Positions 10,447 to 21,050 of a stretch of DNA of 64,000 bases are shown here, piece by piece. The notes below the pieces were generated by a model. The model ran no database searches, was not told the origin of the DNA, and saw nothing but the letters and a program-made list of their open reading frames with translations. Where the stretch lies: the NCBI GenBank assembly GCA_964017065.1, contig OZ024786.1:9801047-9865046 (forward strand), written 5' to 3'. Origin of the DNA: Haliclona indistincta (Eukaryota; Porifera; Demospongiae; Haplosclerida; Chalinidae). The first letter of the stretch is position 1; every line of letters begins with the position of its first letter. A program made the position numbers and the translations under genes.

Positions 10447-10804
10447 TCTTCAGGAAACTGGAAGACTGCTGGATTAGAGAAGGCTTGAGTGGGATCAACC
10501 AAGATTCGAGATCTCAGTTCGGCAGCTATTCACTTGCTTGAATCTGCCGATGCTCACTATCACGCAGTCGCACTGCTTGTGCGCCTGCGTGAGCCACCCA
10601 CGTGTGGAGCCTGGCGGTCAGCGCGGCCGGCCGAGCCCGCCGCGCTTCTTGTCCGCCCCTGGGCGATTAACCCGATTTAAAGCCTTGCTCTAAATCTCAA
10701 CTTACCAGCCATGTTGTAAGTGTCTATCTTCGCAAACATACGATTGACTTCACTTGAGCACCAAGGAAGGGATTTGATTCGTAACATCTCATCCCCATTT
10801 TCAT

Positions 10805-11047
10805 CCACATCACTTTATCCTCCGCTCTTCACTTAAATTTTTATTCTTCAGTATCGCTGATTCTCTTTCTTTGCGTTTCTGTCAAATAAAATAATAAAAA
10901 TAATCTTGGTGAGGTAGGTATTGTTAATCTCTTGTGCCTTTGTAATTCGCTCATGGCGTCTCTTCTTGTGTCTCTTTTTGAGGGACGCTTGCTCTTTTAT
11001 TGAGCAAAAGTGTCTGTAAGTTGCATGTAGCAATACAGTGGCCCCTG
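10805..11047. repeat. Dispersed repeat R2, copy 3
   Basis: Third copy of the repeat at 1746-2040. The minus strand reads HERITKAQEINNTYLTKI. It lies directly beside the GC-rich island. From 11050 to 11430 there is no recognisable gene. Confidence 0.75.
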
Positions 11048-11431
11048 TGTTCTGCATGATAACTAAAACCTGAAAACGATTTAACACTTCTGTTTCATGC
11101 CGAGTTGTTCTCCCAGCGGTTGCTGCATGCAATGGAGTAGCTATGTTGGCTAGCTCTTCGCCGCTGATGAATTTCCGTTGCTCTGAGGTGGCAGTGCGTT
11201 TAATTAATTGTTCTTTCGACTTGTCGTACGGAGTTATGGTGGATGATTTAAGGAGCAGATCACAGACCTCGGTTGCAAACTCTGCAGGCCAGAATGGTGG
11301 GAGTTTTGGTAAGGATGTGTGAACTGTGGTTAGAAATTGAAAGTATAAGCAAACTATGGTTAGTAGTTACAAAGATGAATACTGTGCTGGAGTAACTTGT
11401 AAGTTCAAAAGTGTAGAAACCGCTCTATCTT

Positions 11432-12510
11432 TATCTGAAACAACATTGTACCTCCAAATTTCCTCTCTTGGCACTACTTTCACGTCATCACAAGTGTCTT
11501 CAGATGTCAAACATTTATGCTCGTCAAGCCGTTGAACTGCACTAAATATAATGTGATATTAATATAGGCATAGTGCTTTGCTGTAAGTAATAATGGCTGC
11601 TATCTGTAGTGTAGATTTAACAAGAAAAGCATGTTCCAAGCTTTGCGATGAGATAGTTACTATGAGTAACAATTATGACACCCATCTTTTGAAGACACCC
11701 ATGCGTCAACATTATACTTTGGTAATAACATGCCAGTATTCTGTTGATCAAAAAGCTAGTATGATCATATCGATAGTAGCTTAACAAAAGACATGACTAT
11801 AGAAAATAAGATTTGCAGATAATAACATGCTGTGAATATCTCTTACCTGTTAATTTCAGAGCACTTTATCTGCTGTTCTGGTTTTGTATACTCTGTTATT
11901 CTCTTAGCAGAGCACTCCCAGTCATCAAGATAAGATTTTTAAATCTTTAAGCCGCTTTAAAAACAATGTAAAATTACTAATTTTATTTTAGAAACTGTAT
12001 TGCTGATAACCTTTATTAATCATCACAATTAACATTTTGACATTAACATTTTGACCATTTTGTGTACAATAATGACAGCATGACTCACTTGAGTAGCTAA
12101 ATCTACTTTCATTTTAGAGAAGCTGGTAAGAGAAATGTGTTCATAAGTGAGTTTGGATATGTGTCTGCTGTATGTCGTACCTCCTGAAGTTAATGTAGAG
12201 GAGAGATGTACACTGGTAGAGACCGCCACTATTGGCCCCTCGTTGGCTGTGAACCAACAAGCAGCATCGTATTGCAATGATAAACTCAGTGTTAAAGTTA
12301 AATTTTGTCTCACTTTCTGTTAATAAGTGTAGATTGAAAAGCCAATGATCCCAGCAGGAATATCATTGGGATGGTCATTAACACCTCTTCGTGTGGCTGT
12401 CATTTGGACTGGTATGTATATTGGCAAATACAGCGACAGTTGTGATGATGGTCACATCTGGCGTAGGAGGCACTGGGATAACGCTGTGCTACTTTTTCTT
12501 TTGTCCCCGA
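11432..12510. repeat. Composite repeat R4, copy 1
   Basis: This segment of about 1.1 kb is collinear with 38029-38985, with indels. Both copies carry, on the minus strand, coding-like pieces QYDAACWFTANEGPIV followed by SVHLSSTLTSGGTT, and further on CEVPRGQK and TTVAVFANIHTSPND. The second copy encodes the latter as one open frame with an upstream MAYTRMKCFR. The reading frames suggest exons of an unnamed gene or element that was duplicated. Confidence 0.7.
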
Positions 12511-12739
12511 GGAACTTCGCAAAGAAAACATTTCCCATCGCTGAGGCTTTTATTTGATCGACCATTTTGCATCCTCTATTCAAGAGTGTGTCTAAATTTT
12601 CATTCTGTATTTGACCTAGCAAGCATTCGCTGAACAGTATCATCTTCATCACCAGAAACAGCAAATAATTGCTTGTACTGCCTTTGTTTTCTGCCCACCA
12701 TGTGTAACAGTTGCCTGTGTAGAACGGCAAAATTGGCTC

Positions 12740-12943
12740 TGAAAGATATTTGTCGAGTTCAACTTCCGCAATAAATTTGTAGGACCTATTCCTGCTGCTT
12801 CCATGATTTCTGTAAAACGTTCCACAGGTCAGTGCGCAGTCGTTTTTGAGTACCATCTCATGCGCCAGATCGTTTCCTCCCACTTCAGTCGCTAGCTGCC
12901 TCATTTTCTTTTCACTTTGCAAAGAAACAGCGAATGTCTTCAA
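12740..12943 (-). pseudogene. hAT-type transposase C-terminal fragment
   Basis: The minus-strand frame contains VELDKYLSEPILPF and YTWWAENKG. This is the start of the hAT dimerisation region (E-L-x-x-Y-L, then WW-x-x-N). The expected YP-x-L, ATS-x-x-S-E-R-x-F-S segment does not follow; the frame continues into unrelated sequence. The fragment is therefore truncated at its 3' side. Confidence 0.55.
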
Positions 12944-13470
12944 GATGGTTCCTTCATTTTTTTAGAGATGATACTAATTACTGGTATCATCTGGTATTAA
13001 GATTACTATCAATAGACTACCAGCTAGTAAATCGCGGTAAGAGAGTCGTCATACAAGTTAAGGGCAGATTTTTTTCCCATAGTGTGACGAGATCAATAGT
13101 GTGACAAGGTCGATACATTGCTTCCAGGATTTCTGTAAAACTTTCCCACAGGTCAGTGCACAGTCGTTTTGAAGATGGTTCCTTAAGGGGAAAGACCCGT
13201 ATTCGCTATAGTAATATCGAAGTCCGCCGCCATGTGGTGTTGCTACTTGGAACTTGGGCCTTTCTTTGCGCATTGTGGCTCGCTGTTTCCTACCAACCTA
13301 TACATTCATCCACGTTTTGTCCTGCCCGTCTCCGGTTAAAACAAGTAGTAGACTATGGTCGCCGTCTTATGTAGCCGTAATCAGCTTTGGACTTATGCGG
13401 CAGTCTAAAGCGGACTGTAGTCTATGATAATTGTATTAGTCACATGCTCCTTCCCCTCATACGCATACTG

Positions 13471-13758
13471 CAAATAAACTTCACCTTAGCTGCTTTCAAG
13501 TGGTAGATTACCGTTTCCTTCACTCTATGCCGGTTGCAGTACCAACTTCTTGAAATTTCTTTTCTGAACTTTTCAGCTTGTGAGCATGACTGTTTATTCC
13601 CGAAAAGGTGACAAGTTCAGAAAAGAAATTTCGAGAAGTTGGTACTGCAACCGGCATAGAGTGAAGGAAACGGTAATCTACCACTTGAAAGCAGCTAAGG
13701 TGAAGTTTATTTGCAGTGTCACCTTTTCGGGAATAAACAGTCATGCTCACAAGCTGAA
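13471..13758. repeat. Interleaved inverted repeats A-B-A'-B'
   Basis: Segment A (13471-13571, 101 bp) is the reverse complement of A' (13613-13713) with one mismatch. Segment B (13572-13612, 41 bp) is the exact reverse complement of B' (13718-13758). The order is A, B, A', B', not a simple hairpin. The near-perfect match implies a recent origin or an assembly artefact. Both overlapping ORFs on opposite strands here are by-products of the symmetry. Confidence 0.9.
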
Positions 13759-13760
13759 GT

Positions 13761-14123
13761 GTGTTCCGAACTAGAGGGAGCCACTGTAGGTCCCATAGCT
13801 GATATGTAGTAGCTGAGAATCTCTTTCTGCTCTCTGTCCATCTTGGCATACAATAGGTATCCCATCTCTCCTATGAGTGCATATCCTGGCAGGTCTTTGT
13901 TTACTTTTCTCGGCGAGACATGAGATGAACGATGTAGTATCTCGGAAAGAGCGACTTCAGTTCTGACACAGTATTCGTGATAGTAACATTGTCCACGTCC
14001 AATGCCAGTTCAGGGTTAACGTTTAGAGTCATGATTGACAAGTAACCAGGCAGGACTTCTAACTTTCAATGAACAATCCTTCTCCTTGATGTATGCTTTA
14101 CTTAAAGGGCTACTGTCACAATT
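13761..14123 (-). repeat. Third partial copy of the E1 exon segment
   Basis: This matches 16372-16738 (and 41990-42355) with a few differences. On the minus strand it carries the exon reading YALIGEMGYLLYAKMDRE, with degraded sequence around 13910. It stops at 'gctactgtcacaatta', immediately before the large duplication begins. Confidence 0.8.
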
Positions 14124-14179
14124 ATTGTGTGCCTTTGTATTCTGTCTGATAATCATTGTCTCGTATTGTATTCTTGTAG

Positions 14180-14799
14180 TTGGAGTCTACTCATGAGGCT
14201 CTCTGTGCTACTGCCGGTATGACTCGATGCTATGAGTGCTTTGGACAGGTGTTCATTGGATACGTTTCCCAGTGGAGTGAACAGGAGAAGGCTAGAGCTT
14301 ACTGCATGGTGAACAAAGTAGTCAAATTAGACCAGAGAGTGAGTTGTCTATCGTACTACTAAATACTTGGTTCTTTAAGGTCAAAGTCAAAGGTCTACGC
14401 TCTACTCTTTACCCTTGTGAGCAGTAATAAAACCACTATAACATTGTCAGCACAAGAGAACAGAACTTATGTCTAGTCGGTCATTGTAAACCATTGTCAT
14501 ATGAAATGCTGCACGTTGGTCTCACTGTCTCAGTTCTAATGATCGTTTCAGCTGGCTAGCTCCCACTAGTCATTTTGACTGGCTAGTTCCCATGTTACAC
14601 CTGTACCATAAGAAAACTGACCACACACTGTTCAGCTCTTACTACCCTTAGGCTGAGAGTGTGCTGAAGCTGGGTCCCAATGTGCTCCAATGGCAAGAGC
14701 GGAACCTACGGCAGGTCCATCGGTTCATCCTCAAGCCCTATCCTATCACACATCAAGCTAGACTACTCTATATACTGACTGGACCAGTAGATGATGCTG
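14180..14799 (+). pseudogene. Two-exon gene fragment, unidentified (copy I)
   Basis: Exon a (14180-14338) follows TTGTAG and reads LESTHEALCATAG, then YECFGQVFIGYVSQWSEQ and VVKLDQR, ending at GTGAGT. Exon b (14652-14799) starts after CTTAG in matching phase with AESVLKLGPNVLQW and RQVHRFILKPYPITH, then LLYILTGPVDDAG up to GTTAGT. The two clean exons with canonical sites look like a real cytoplasmic protein. I cannot name the family, and no start or terminal exon is visible, so it is probably a gene piece captured by the duplicated block. Confidence 0.55.
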
Positions 14800-15410
14800 G
14801 TTAGTGTGATGTGTGAGAGAGAATTGTGTTATTTTTTGCTGTCCCCTTGTGTCCGAAAAAGCGAGGCTCTTCTGTAGTCTGAACCATTAGCTATAGCAGT
14901 AATGGCAAGTTCCCGTACGTAATAATTTCTTCTCTCTTCCCTCCCTTCTATCCCTTCCTGCCCACCCTTCCCTCTCTCCTCCCTCTCCGATACCATCATT
15001 TCCATCTTTGATGAACTACTCTGTAAGTAACCAAATGAAATACCCAGCAGGGTTCTATCTAGGATTTTTATTTTTAGGGTAAGGCTTTAGTGAGAGGCCA
15101 GGAAAATTTTGAAATTTAGACCTTTAAATGGCCATTTTGAGACACTTTGACGTAATTTAAGTCACTAATGCCTATGCCTATAATGTAATGCCTATATTTA
15201 CCATCATTTTAGCACCAAGTTTGTCTCAATTTAGTGGCAAATTTTGGGGGGAAGTTTGGGGGAGAATCTTTCCCTCCACCCCCCCCCCCCAGTGGATAGA
15301 ACCCTGCCCAGTGTAAAGTGCCAAGTAGTCATAAATGGTTGACAAGATAAGATTAGTCATGGTTTATTTCATTAGCTAAGCCTCAAGCAGTTCAGTTTTG
15401 AAATTTTTAC

Positions 15411-16667
15411 TTAAGGAGATAGTGACTTTTTGGTTTCTTGTGGCGTGTTTATTGAGTTCAAATAGCGATGGAATTTGCCACTCGACAAGCCAAGTGCTTG
15501 AACGCATTGGACAGGGGGGGCGTTCAGTTGCCTCACAATAACTGGTAACTCCTTCCTGCGAACAATCTCATTGTATTCTTTTATTGTTACGTTGCCATGG
15601 ACACGTACCTCCACCTGGTAGCCGAACAATCTCGTCTCATCCACTTCCTCCAATTCTTCGTACACTCCCTCTATCTGCTTCAACGTCTTTACTACTTTGG
15701 GCATCACCATGTTACGGCAACTGGGGAGGCCCATCTTCACTTCATGTATCAGCACTGGGTAACAAACGTGTCTCACCCGAGTGTCATCTACATGAACTGG
15801 GACTTCAACAGATCCGTACCCTCCTCAACTGTCCAAGCATGGGAAACACCTAAAATTACAAATAGTTTTGGCACTATTTAATGTGAGTGAATACCTTTCC
15901 TGTGTCCTTGTCCTCCAGTCCAAAAAGACTGATCTCTTCTGTTGGGACCGTACACTCAATGTCATATCTTCTAACACATCCATTTGGAGAGTAAGGCACG
16001 TCCCACATCGTATTTAGTGCAGCCTCCTCTTTCATGCCATATGCTACTAGAGCAACATCGTCGATGCCGGCAGCCACCATTAGAACATAGAAAGAAACAG
16101 CCACCTATAAAAAAAATAGTTCATAATACACTGTTGAAAATGGGGTGCTATCACAACTCATTGGTGTTAAATCAATGGGATGTTGTATAGACATGTTGGT
16201 TATTGACATGAGAATAATGGTGTCAGTCTTACAACAATTATCTACTAACAAGAACAAGAGTGTTCAGGGAACTCATGGGGTGTCCTAGTAACACGCAGAC
16301 AGTTTTCAATTGTATCATGGATTGAACACTATGAAAATCCACTCAAAAGCTTACTCTGAAATAAAATGAAGCGTGTTCCGAAGTAGAGGGAGCCACTGTA
16401 GGTCCCATAGCTGAGATGTAGTAGCTGAGAATCTCTTTGTGCTCTCTGTCCATCTTGGCATACAATAGGTATCCCATCTCTCCTATGAGTGCATATCCTG
16501 GCAGGTCTTTGTTTACTTCTCAGCGAGACATGAGATGAACGATGGAGTATCTCGGAAATAGCGACTTCAGTTCTGACACAGTAGTCTTGATAGTAACATT
16601 GTCCAATGCCAGTTCAGGGTCAACGTTCAGAGTCATGATTGACAAGTAACCAGACAGGACTTCTAAC
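15411..16667 (-). pseudogene. Multi-exon gene fragment, unidentified (copy I)
   Basis: Minus-strand exon E1 (16355 to about 16667) reads SGYLSIMTLNVDPELAL and YALIGEMGYLLYAKMDRE, with an in-frame TGA at 16520-16522. E2 (15895-16104) follows in phase: VAVSFYVLMVAAGIDD, then WDVPYSPNGCVRRYDIECTV. E3 (15411 to about 15830) contains VEVPVHVDD and VCYPVLIHEVKMGLPSC, but no acceptor I tried joins it to E2 in frame. A stop and a phase conflict suggest decay. The sense is of an extracellular or structural protein, which is only an impression. Confidence 0.5.
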
Positions 16668-16905
16668 TTTCAATGAACAATCCTTCTTCTCCTTTAAAGC
16701 CTTGATGTATGCTTTACTTAAAGGGCTACTGTCACAATAATTTGAAACAATACAGCAAGACAACTCAATTTTACAAAAAAAGCAATTTGAAACAATACAG
16801 CAATATGTACACTAAGATGTAATACAAAGACACTTATATGTAACAATAACAAACAATTACAACAAAGAAACAACAACAAAAAACACCGAAAAGAAACAGA
16901 AATAG

Positions 16906-17091
16906 TCAGGAAGTTCCCAAGATGGAAGCAGCATTGCCTCTTTGAACTGCCACAGACAAACGCTGGACCAAGTATGAACGGCTTAGTGGGTCACCTGTTT
17001 GTAATGCGATCCTCTTGGCTAAATCCTTGCTGAATTTAATATACCTCTTACCAAAAGTGCCCATGGTCTCAATCGCAATTGGTACAAACAT
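16906..17091 (-). pseudogene. LINE ORF C-terminal fragment (copy I)
   Basis: This 61-codon frame reads FVPIAIETMGTFGKRY, then SYLVQRLSVAVQRGNAASIL. That is the conserved extreme C-terminus of a class of animal reverse-transcriptase ORFs, which end in an RGNAAS-x-LG motif. RT and endonuclease are absent. A more decayed relative that also retains the preceding CPDTLA segment lies at 56420-56848. Confidence 0.7.
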
Positions 17092-17124
17092 GTACAGTGA
17101 CCGATCAAGTCGACTGTGCAGTAC

Positions 17125-17382
17125 TTAGCAATTTTCTGTTCTCTGCCTGAGCTGCCACAGTGCCCGGTGCAATAACAGCAGCTGCTCTATACGAGAGAGC
17201 AAGAGTGTCAGGGCATGTAAAATCCCAGACGACAATTGAAATGATATGTTAGACAATACAGCTTGGTAAAGATGGGAGAGGTACTTCATAGACTGTTTTT
17301 CGGTCAGGAGGAATCGAGGTTCAAACTGCTTTAGCATTGTACGAAAGGTATCACAAACAATATTATTATAAATTATAAACAA
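17125..17382 (-). other. Unassigned ORF, 85 aa (copy I)
   Basis: The frame contains FRTMLKQFEPRFLLTEKQ and LLLSRIEQLLLLHRALWQL. It looks helical, with no known domain. It is preserved in the second copy (42743-43000) with one substitution, so it survives only through the duplication. Confidence 0.3.
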
Positions 17383-17522
17383 ATAATTATTATACCAAAT
17401 AAATGATTATACATTTACCTCATTTTCAAATGGATACATACTCGATAATTTACAGGTGTCCACTTTATGCGCTTTATTCAGTCTTATCCACTTTATTCTT
17501 TATCCACTTTATTCAGTCTTAG

Positions 17523-17706
17523 AGTACATTGCTCTAAAAAGATGGAAGGATGCAAGTGGGAGGGCGAACTGCGATTTTTGAAAGACCACGAGAAAGAATG
17601 TGAGTGGGCTATACTAGACTGTTGATACGGGTGTGGAGAACGCGTCCCTCGTCGCCGACTAGCCGAGCATGAACAGAACGAGTGCCCAAAGCAGCAGATC
17701 AAGTGA
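17523..17706 (+). pseudogene. TRAF-type zinc finger exon with nonsense mutation (copy I)
   Basis: After a CTTAG acceptor the frame reads VHCSKKMEGCKWEGEL, a C-x6-C pair as in TRAF-type fingers, then LKDHEKECEW. At 17623-17625 TGA replaces the CGA arginine codon found in copy II, truncating the finger. This is a C-to-T change at a CpG. The frame would otherwise continue to a TGA at 17704-17706. A one-base shift exposes VKVEILVRKMEQRF downstream, so the 3' end was already altered before duplication. Confidence 0.75.
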
Positions 17707-17899
17707 AAGTGGAGATTCTTGTGAGAAAGATGGAGCAGCGTTTTAAGGGAGGATTAGCAGCTGTGAGGGAGGCACTTGGAATACTTGAGGCCTCCAAGCG
17801 CTTGAGGCAATTAATAGTACCTCTGTCCAAACTGGCAATCAAGCCATCTGGTTTCAACAATTGCAAATGAATGCCACATCAATAATACACAGAAAATGT

Positions 17900-18032
17900 G
17901 TCGTATCTGGATGTCATAAATCATGCACACAACACCTGGTAGATCTGTCATGATGCAGACATTTCTCTGGAAGTGTTCGGGTGCAGATGATATTCTGAAG
18001 GGTAGACGATGAAAACAGTAACGATCGACCAT
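17900..18032 (-). pseudogene. Ty3/gypsy reverse transcriptase shard (copy I)
   Basis: The minus strand reads YCFHRLPFRISSAPEHFQRN and then LPGVVCMIYDIQI. This is the stretch of Ty3/gypsy RT that runs from F-x-RLPFG to the catalytic Y/V-x-DD. The DD is degenerate (YD) and the Gly after PF is Arg. It covers about 45 residues with no adjoining protease, RNase H or integrase, so it is a dead relic. Confidence 0.8.
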
Positions 18033-18349
18033 ACGGTATTAACGCTTATAGCTAGATTTTTAATATTTAAAATGTGTCATTCGGCATATATTGTGCTTAA
18101 GCGCAAGCTAAGCATAAGTGCTTATAATAAATGCTTCAAATTATAACTACAATCACTCGAAGAATAGTCAAGTACTGAAGTGCTTGCTTGCCCATCTATA
18201 GTTTCTCGTACTAATGGCATAATGGTACAACTTTGTACTGTGCATGTGTTCCAATACACTTTAAATTTATTTTTGGGTCTTTCACTTTGGTGTTTCAGTA
18301 GTCACATAATATAAATGCTTAACAATATTGTTGGTTATGTATAATAAAC

Positions 18350-18950
18350 ACTGCATGCAATTTGCTTTTCCCATTATCAAAATTGAGAAAGCATGTTGTG
18401 CAATAATTATTGTTAGTTCAATTGCTGATGAAGAATCGGATGAAAATCTAGTGCTCCAAAAAATAATCTCAAGCAGTCTTGCATAATATTAGTGGCTATT
18501 CTTAACCACATACTCTAATGTTGAAGCTAGGAATCATTTGGCAGAGACCTATTTTCTCATTAAAAATAATGTGGGTCCACTAAGTTCCTATCATGATCTT
18601 CTGTGTACAAGAATGAGCAAAGAGCCAATAATGACAGATGTAACAAAGACAGGTCACTGTATGATACGTGTATGTGCATTTGAGATCATGCAGGACCAGC
18701 TAACCATCTGAAACAGAGTAAACATCCATTGAGGTGGGCAGTAAGCTGAATGGGTAGCTTGTTCTTGTGCGGTATGTTAAATAGGAAGTGTTGCATGAAA
18801 ATTAAAGCCGTAGACAAATCATCTTGCCAGCAGTAGCGCTGAATTTTTGCATATTAATACTGAATACATGTGTACTTCCGCTTTTTGCTTCGTTGTGCGT
18901 AAAGTACGGTACCCTAAACTAAACCTATAATATTTTTATTATGAGGTTGA
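18350..18950. other. No gene seen
   Basis: AT-rich sequence with short open frames only; I see no family match or obvious repeat. Confidence 0.4.
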
Positions 18951-18955
18951 AAGTA

Positions 18956-19156
18956 TTAATTTGCACACGTGATTTCCAATGATGAATTGCTATCGTTCCA
19001 ACGCGTGGGGATAACTGATGTCAAATCTGTAGAGAAAAGTAAAGTGCATGCGTTTTTCACTCCTTCCGTGGTATCAAAGAACACATCTCCCTCTACTAGT
19101 AACAAATACTTAAACCCTTCATTGCTCTTCAGTCTCACAATGAAGGGTGCTGACAT
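18956..19156 (-). other. Unassigned ORF, 66 aa
   Basis: The minus-strand frame MSAPFIVRLKSNEGFKYLLL continues EGDVFFDTTEGVKNA, which has a coding look. Comparable short segments precede the C-terminus of some uncharacterised transposon proteins. The plus-strand frame over the same bases is the likely shadow. Confidence 0.3.
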
Positions 19157-19615
19157 GAATTGCTTTACTTGGTAATGATGGACTCCTCATGATAATATGA
19201 ATCCATAATAAGTTTCAGCCTGGGCCCTTGCATTAATTTAATTATTACTGATATTTTGTAGTATGTACCATTCAACTGCTTATAACTTTGTTATTATTTA
19301 GTCGTATCAGGAAACTAAAATTATCATAAAATTATAAAACCTAATTGAATTTTATAGACTTACTCAAACTTCTCCGAATTGGTAGTTCTCTTATTGGAGC
19401 TGACGTACTAGCTTGAGCTAACTTTGCTTCTGCATCTGTGTCTATTTCTCTAGGACTTTCTGTTCCACATTAATCGTGTTTCCAGATCACTTCACAAACT
19501 TGATGTTGAAACTTCAATACTAATTGTTATCCTGACTATAATAGTCTCCACGACTGATAAAATGATCAAAGTAATAGGTAAAGTCATTTATCTTTAAAAA
19601 AAAGTAAAGTCACTT

Positions 19616-19693
19616 CACGAGGGCCAGGTGGAGCAGCGAACAGGGCACGAGGGCCAGGTGGAGCAGCGAACAGGGCACGTGGAGCAGTGAACT
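19616..19693. repeat. 30 bp minisatellite, 2.4 units
   Basis: The unit 'cacgagggccaggtggagc' plus 11 bases occurs at 19616-19645 and 19646-19675. A third, internally deleted unit runs to 19693. The flanks (19200-19600 and 19700-20190) hold no recognisable gene; a GC-richer patch at 19805-19860 could be regulatory. Confidence 0.85.
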
Positions 19694-21050
19694 AAAAAAT
19701 CCGAATCCGATCCTGTAATAGTGTATCATAGACTTTAGAGAGGATTACGAGAAACTAACTTACCCGCGTTTCGCTTTCAGTATACATGGTTCCAAAAGTA
19801 ATAATTGCGCGCGCGTCGCGCTGGGCTACGTCATCAGCCACGCCTCCCTTGGCGGGCAAAAGAGTGAAAAATGTATGGGAAATCGACTTTGAACGATTAT
19901 ATTGCATCTCTGGAGCCATAACCGAAACCTATACATACCTTTGTGTTTTCTCTTTACTGTGTGTGCTTTTGTTTCCCTGAAATTTTCACCATTTATTTTC
20001 AGGAGTATTGGGAACATGTTCATGTTCTTTTAATTATATTTTATCGTGCATGTAACAAATAATCGACTTATAAGTGAACCAGATAGAATATACTATAAAT
20101 CGTTTCAAGTCACTCAGTTTACATGGCATCATCATTCCTATTTTTGGACTTATTCTAACAGATATGGCTAATATTTTTACAGAGGGATTGGATCAGTAGT
20201 CCCTCAGCCATCCGTGCTCCTGGACAGCCAATGGTAGTGTTCCACTCGTTCTTGAGAATGGTGTCTCGGTGGGACGCCATATCAGAATGAGAGAGTGTGA
20301 GAACTGGGATGAGGACGAATATGAAAACAAATACCGAGGAAGGAAATGAGGATTTGAAAGATCATTTGAACAGTAGCAAGGATGGCCACTATGAAGAATA
20401 GGTGAACCATGTATTTGTTTTAGTTTTTTATGGAACATGTGCATCGAAATCCTTTTTCACTTATTTTAACGACTATAATTTAGATTTTACGAAAATTTAT
20501 CAATGTTTTCAAAAATCTATCAAATGCAATTGGACACAGTTAAGAGAATAACTTTTTCTTGTTGACGTAGAGGACTCGCCGTGAGCATGATGATGGTCAA
20601 CACCAGACATCACTGTTGCCGGCGAACATGGAGGTGTCAATAGCAGTGAGTGCTCCTGTGTTAAAAGTATATAAAAAGATCGAGAAAACACTTTATCATC
20701 GCACCTTCTTCAGAAAGAATAGCTGGAAGAACATGTGCCGCTCCTGTATCAATACCAGCATGAGAAATCAAAATGCTCGATCAGAAGCCATGCTTTTTTG
20801 CTTGTTCTAACCTAGAGAGTGAAATACCATTCGTCAAGAATTCATTTGACGCCTCAACCGTAACCACTCCACCAATGCAGTGAGGGGAATATCTTAAATC
20901 TCTTTATGCAACAAAATCTCATTCTTAGATTACAGTTTCAGTCCCAATAAGGCGACCGAATTGCATAGTAGATTTAGAGTAAACAACTCTTGATACAAAA
21001 TCTTTGAGTGGAATAAATGTATAATCAGGATATGCCACTGCTGACCATAC

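Larger units (their letters stand above)
14124..18345. repeat. 4.2 kb segmental duplication, copy I
   Basis: This block is collinear with 39739-43956 at about 99% identity by eye. Differences are scattered substitutions and small indels, for example loss of 'ccatctata' near 43810 and a poly-C length change. It contains a two-exon plus-strand gene fragment, a minus-strand multi-exon fragment, a LINE tail, a TRAF-type finger and a gypsy RT shard. No terminal repeats are seen at the junctions. Confidence 0.95.

Noticed and set aside
10208..10498. Alternative frames in the GC-rich island
   Set aside because: Overlap the Ala/Pro-rich minus frame and show no recognisable segment.
13580..13849. ORFs on both strands across 13520-13849
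   Set aside because: They are created by the interleaved inverted repeats; the same bases are read in both directions and have no family match.
15279..15291. Poly-C tract as a functional element
   Set aside because: It differs by length between the two duplicated copies, as expected of a slipping homopolymer.
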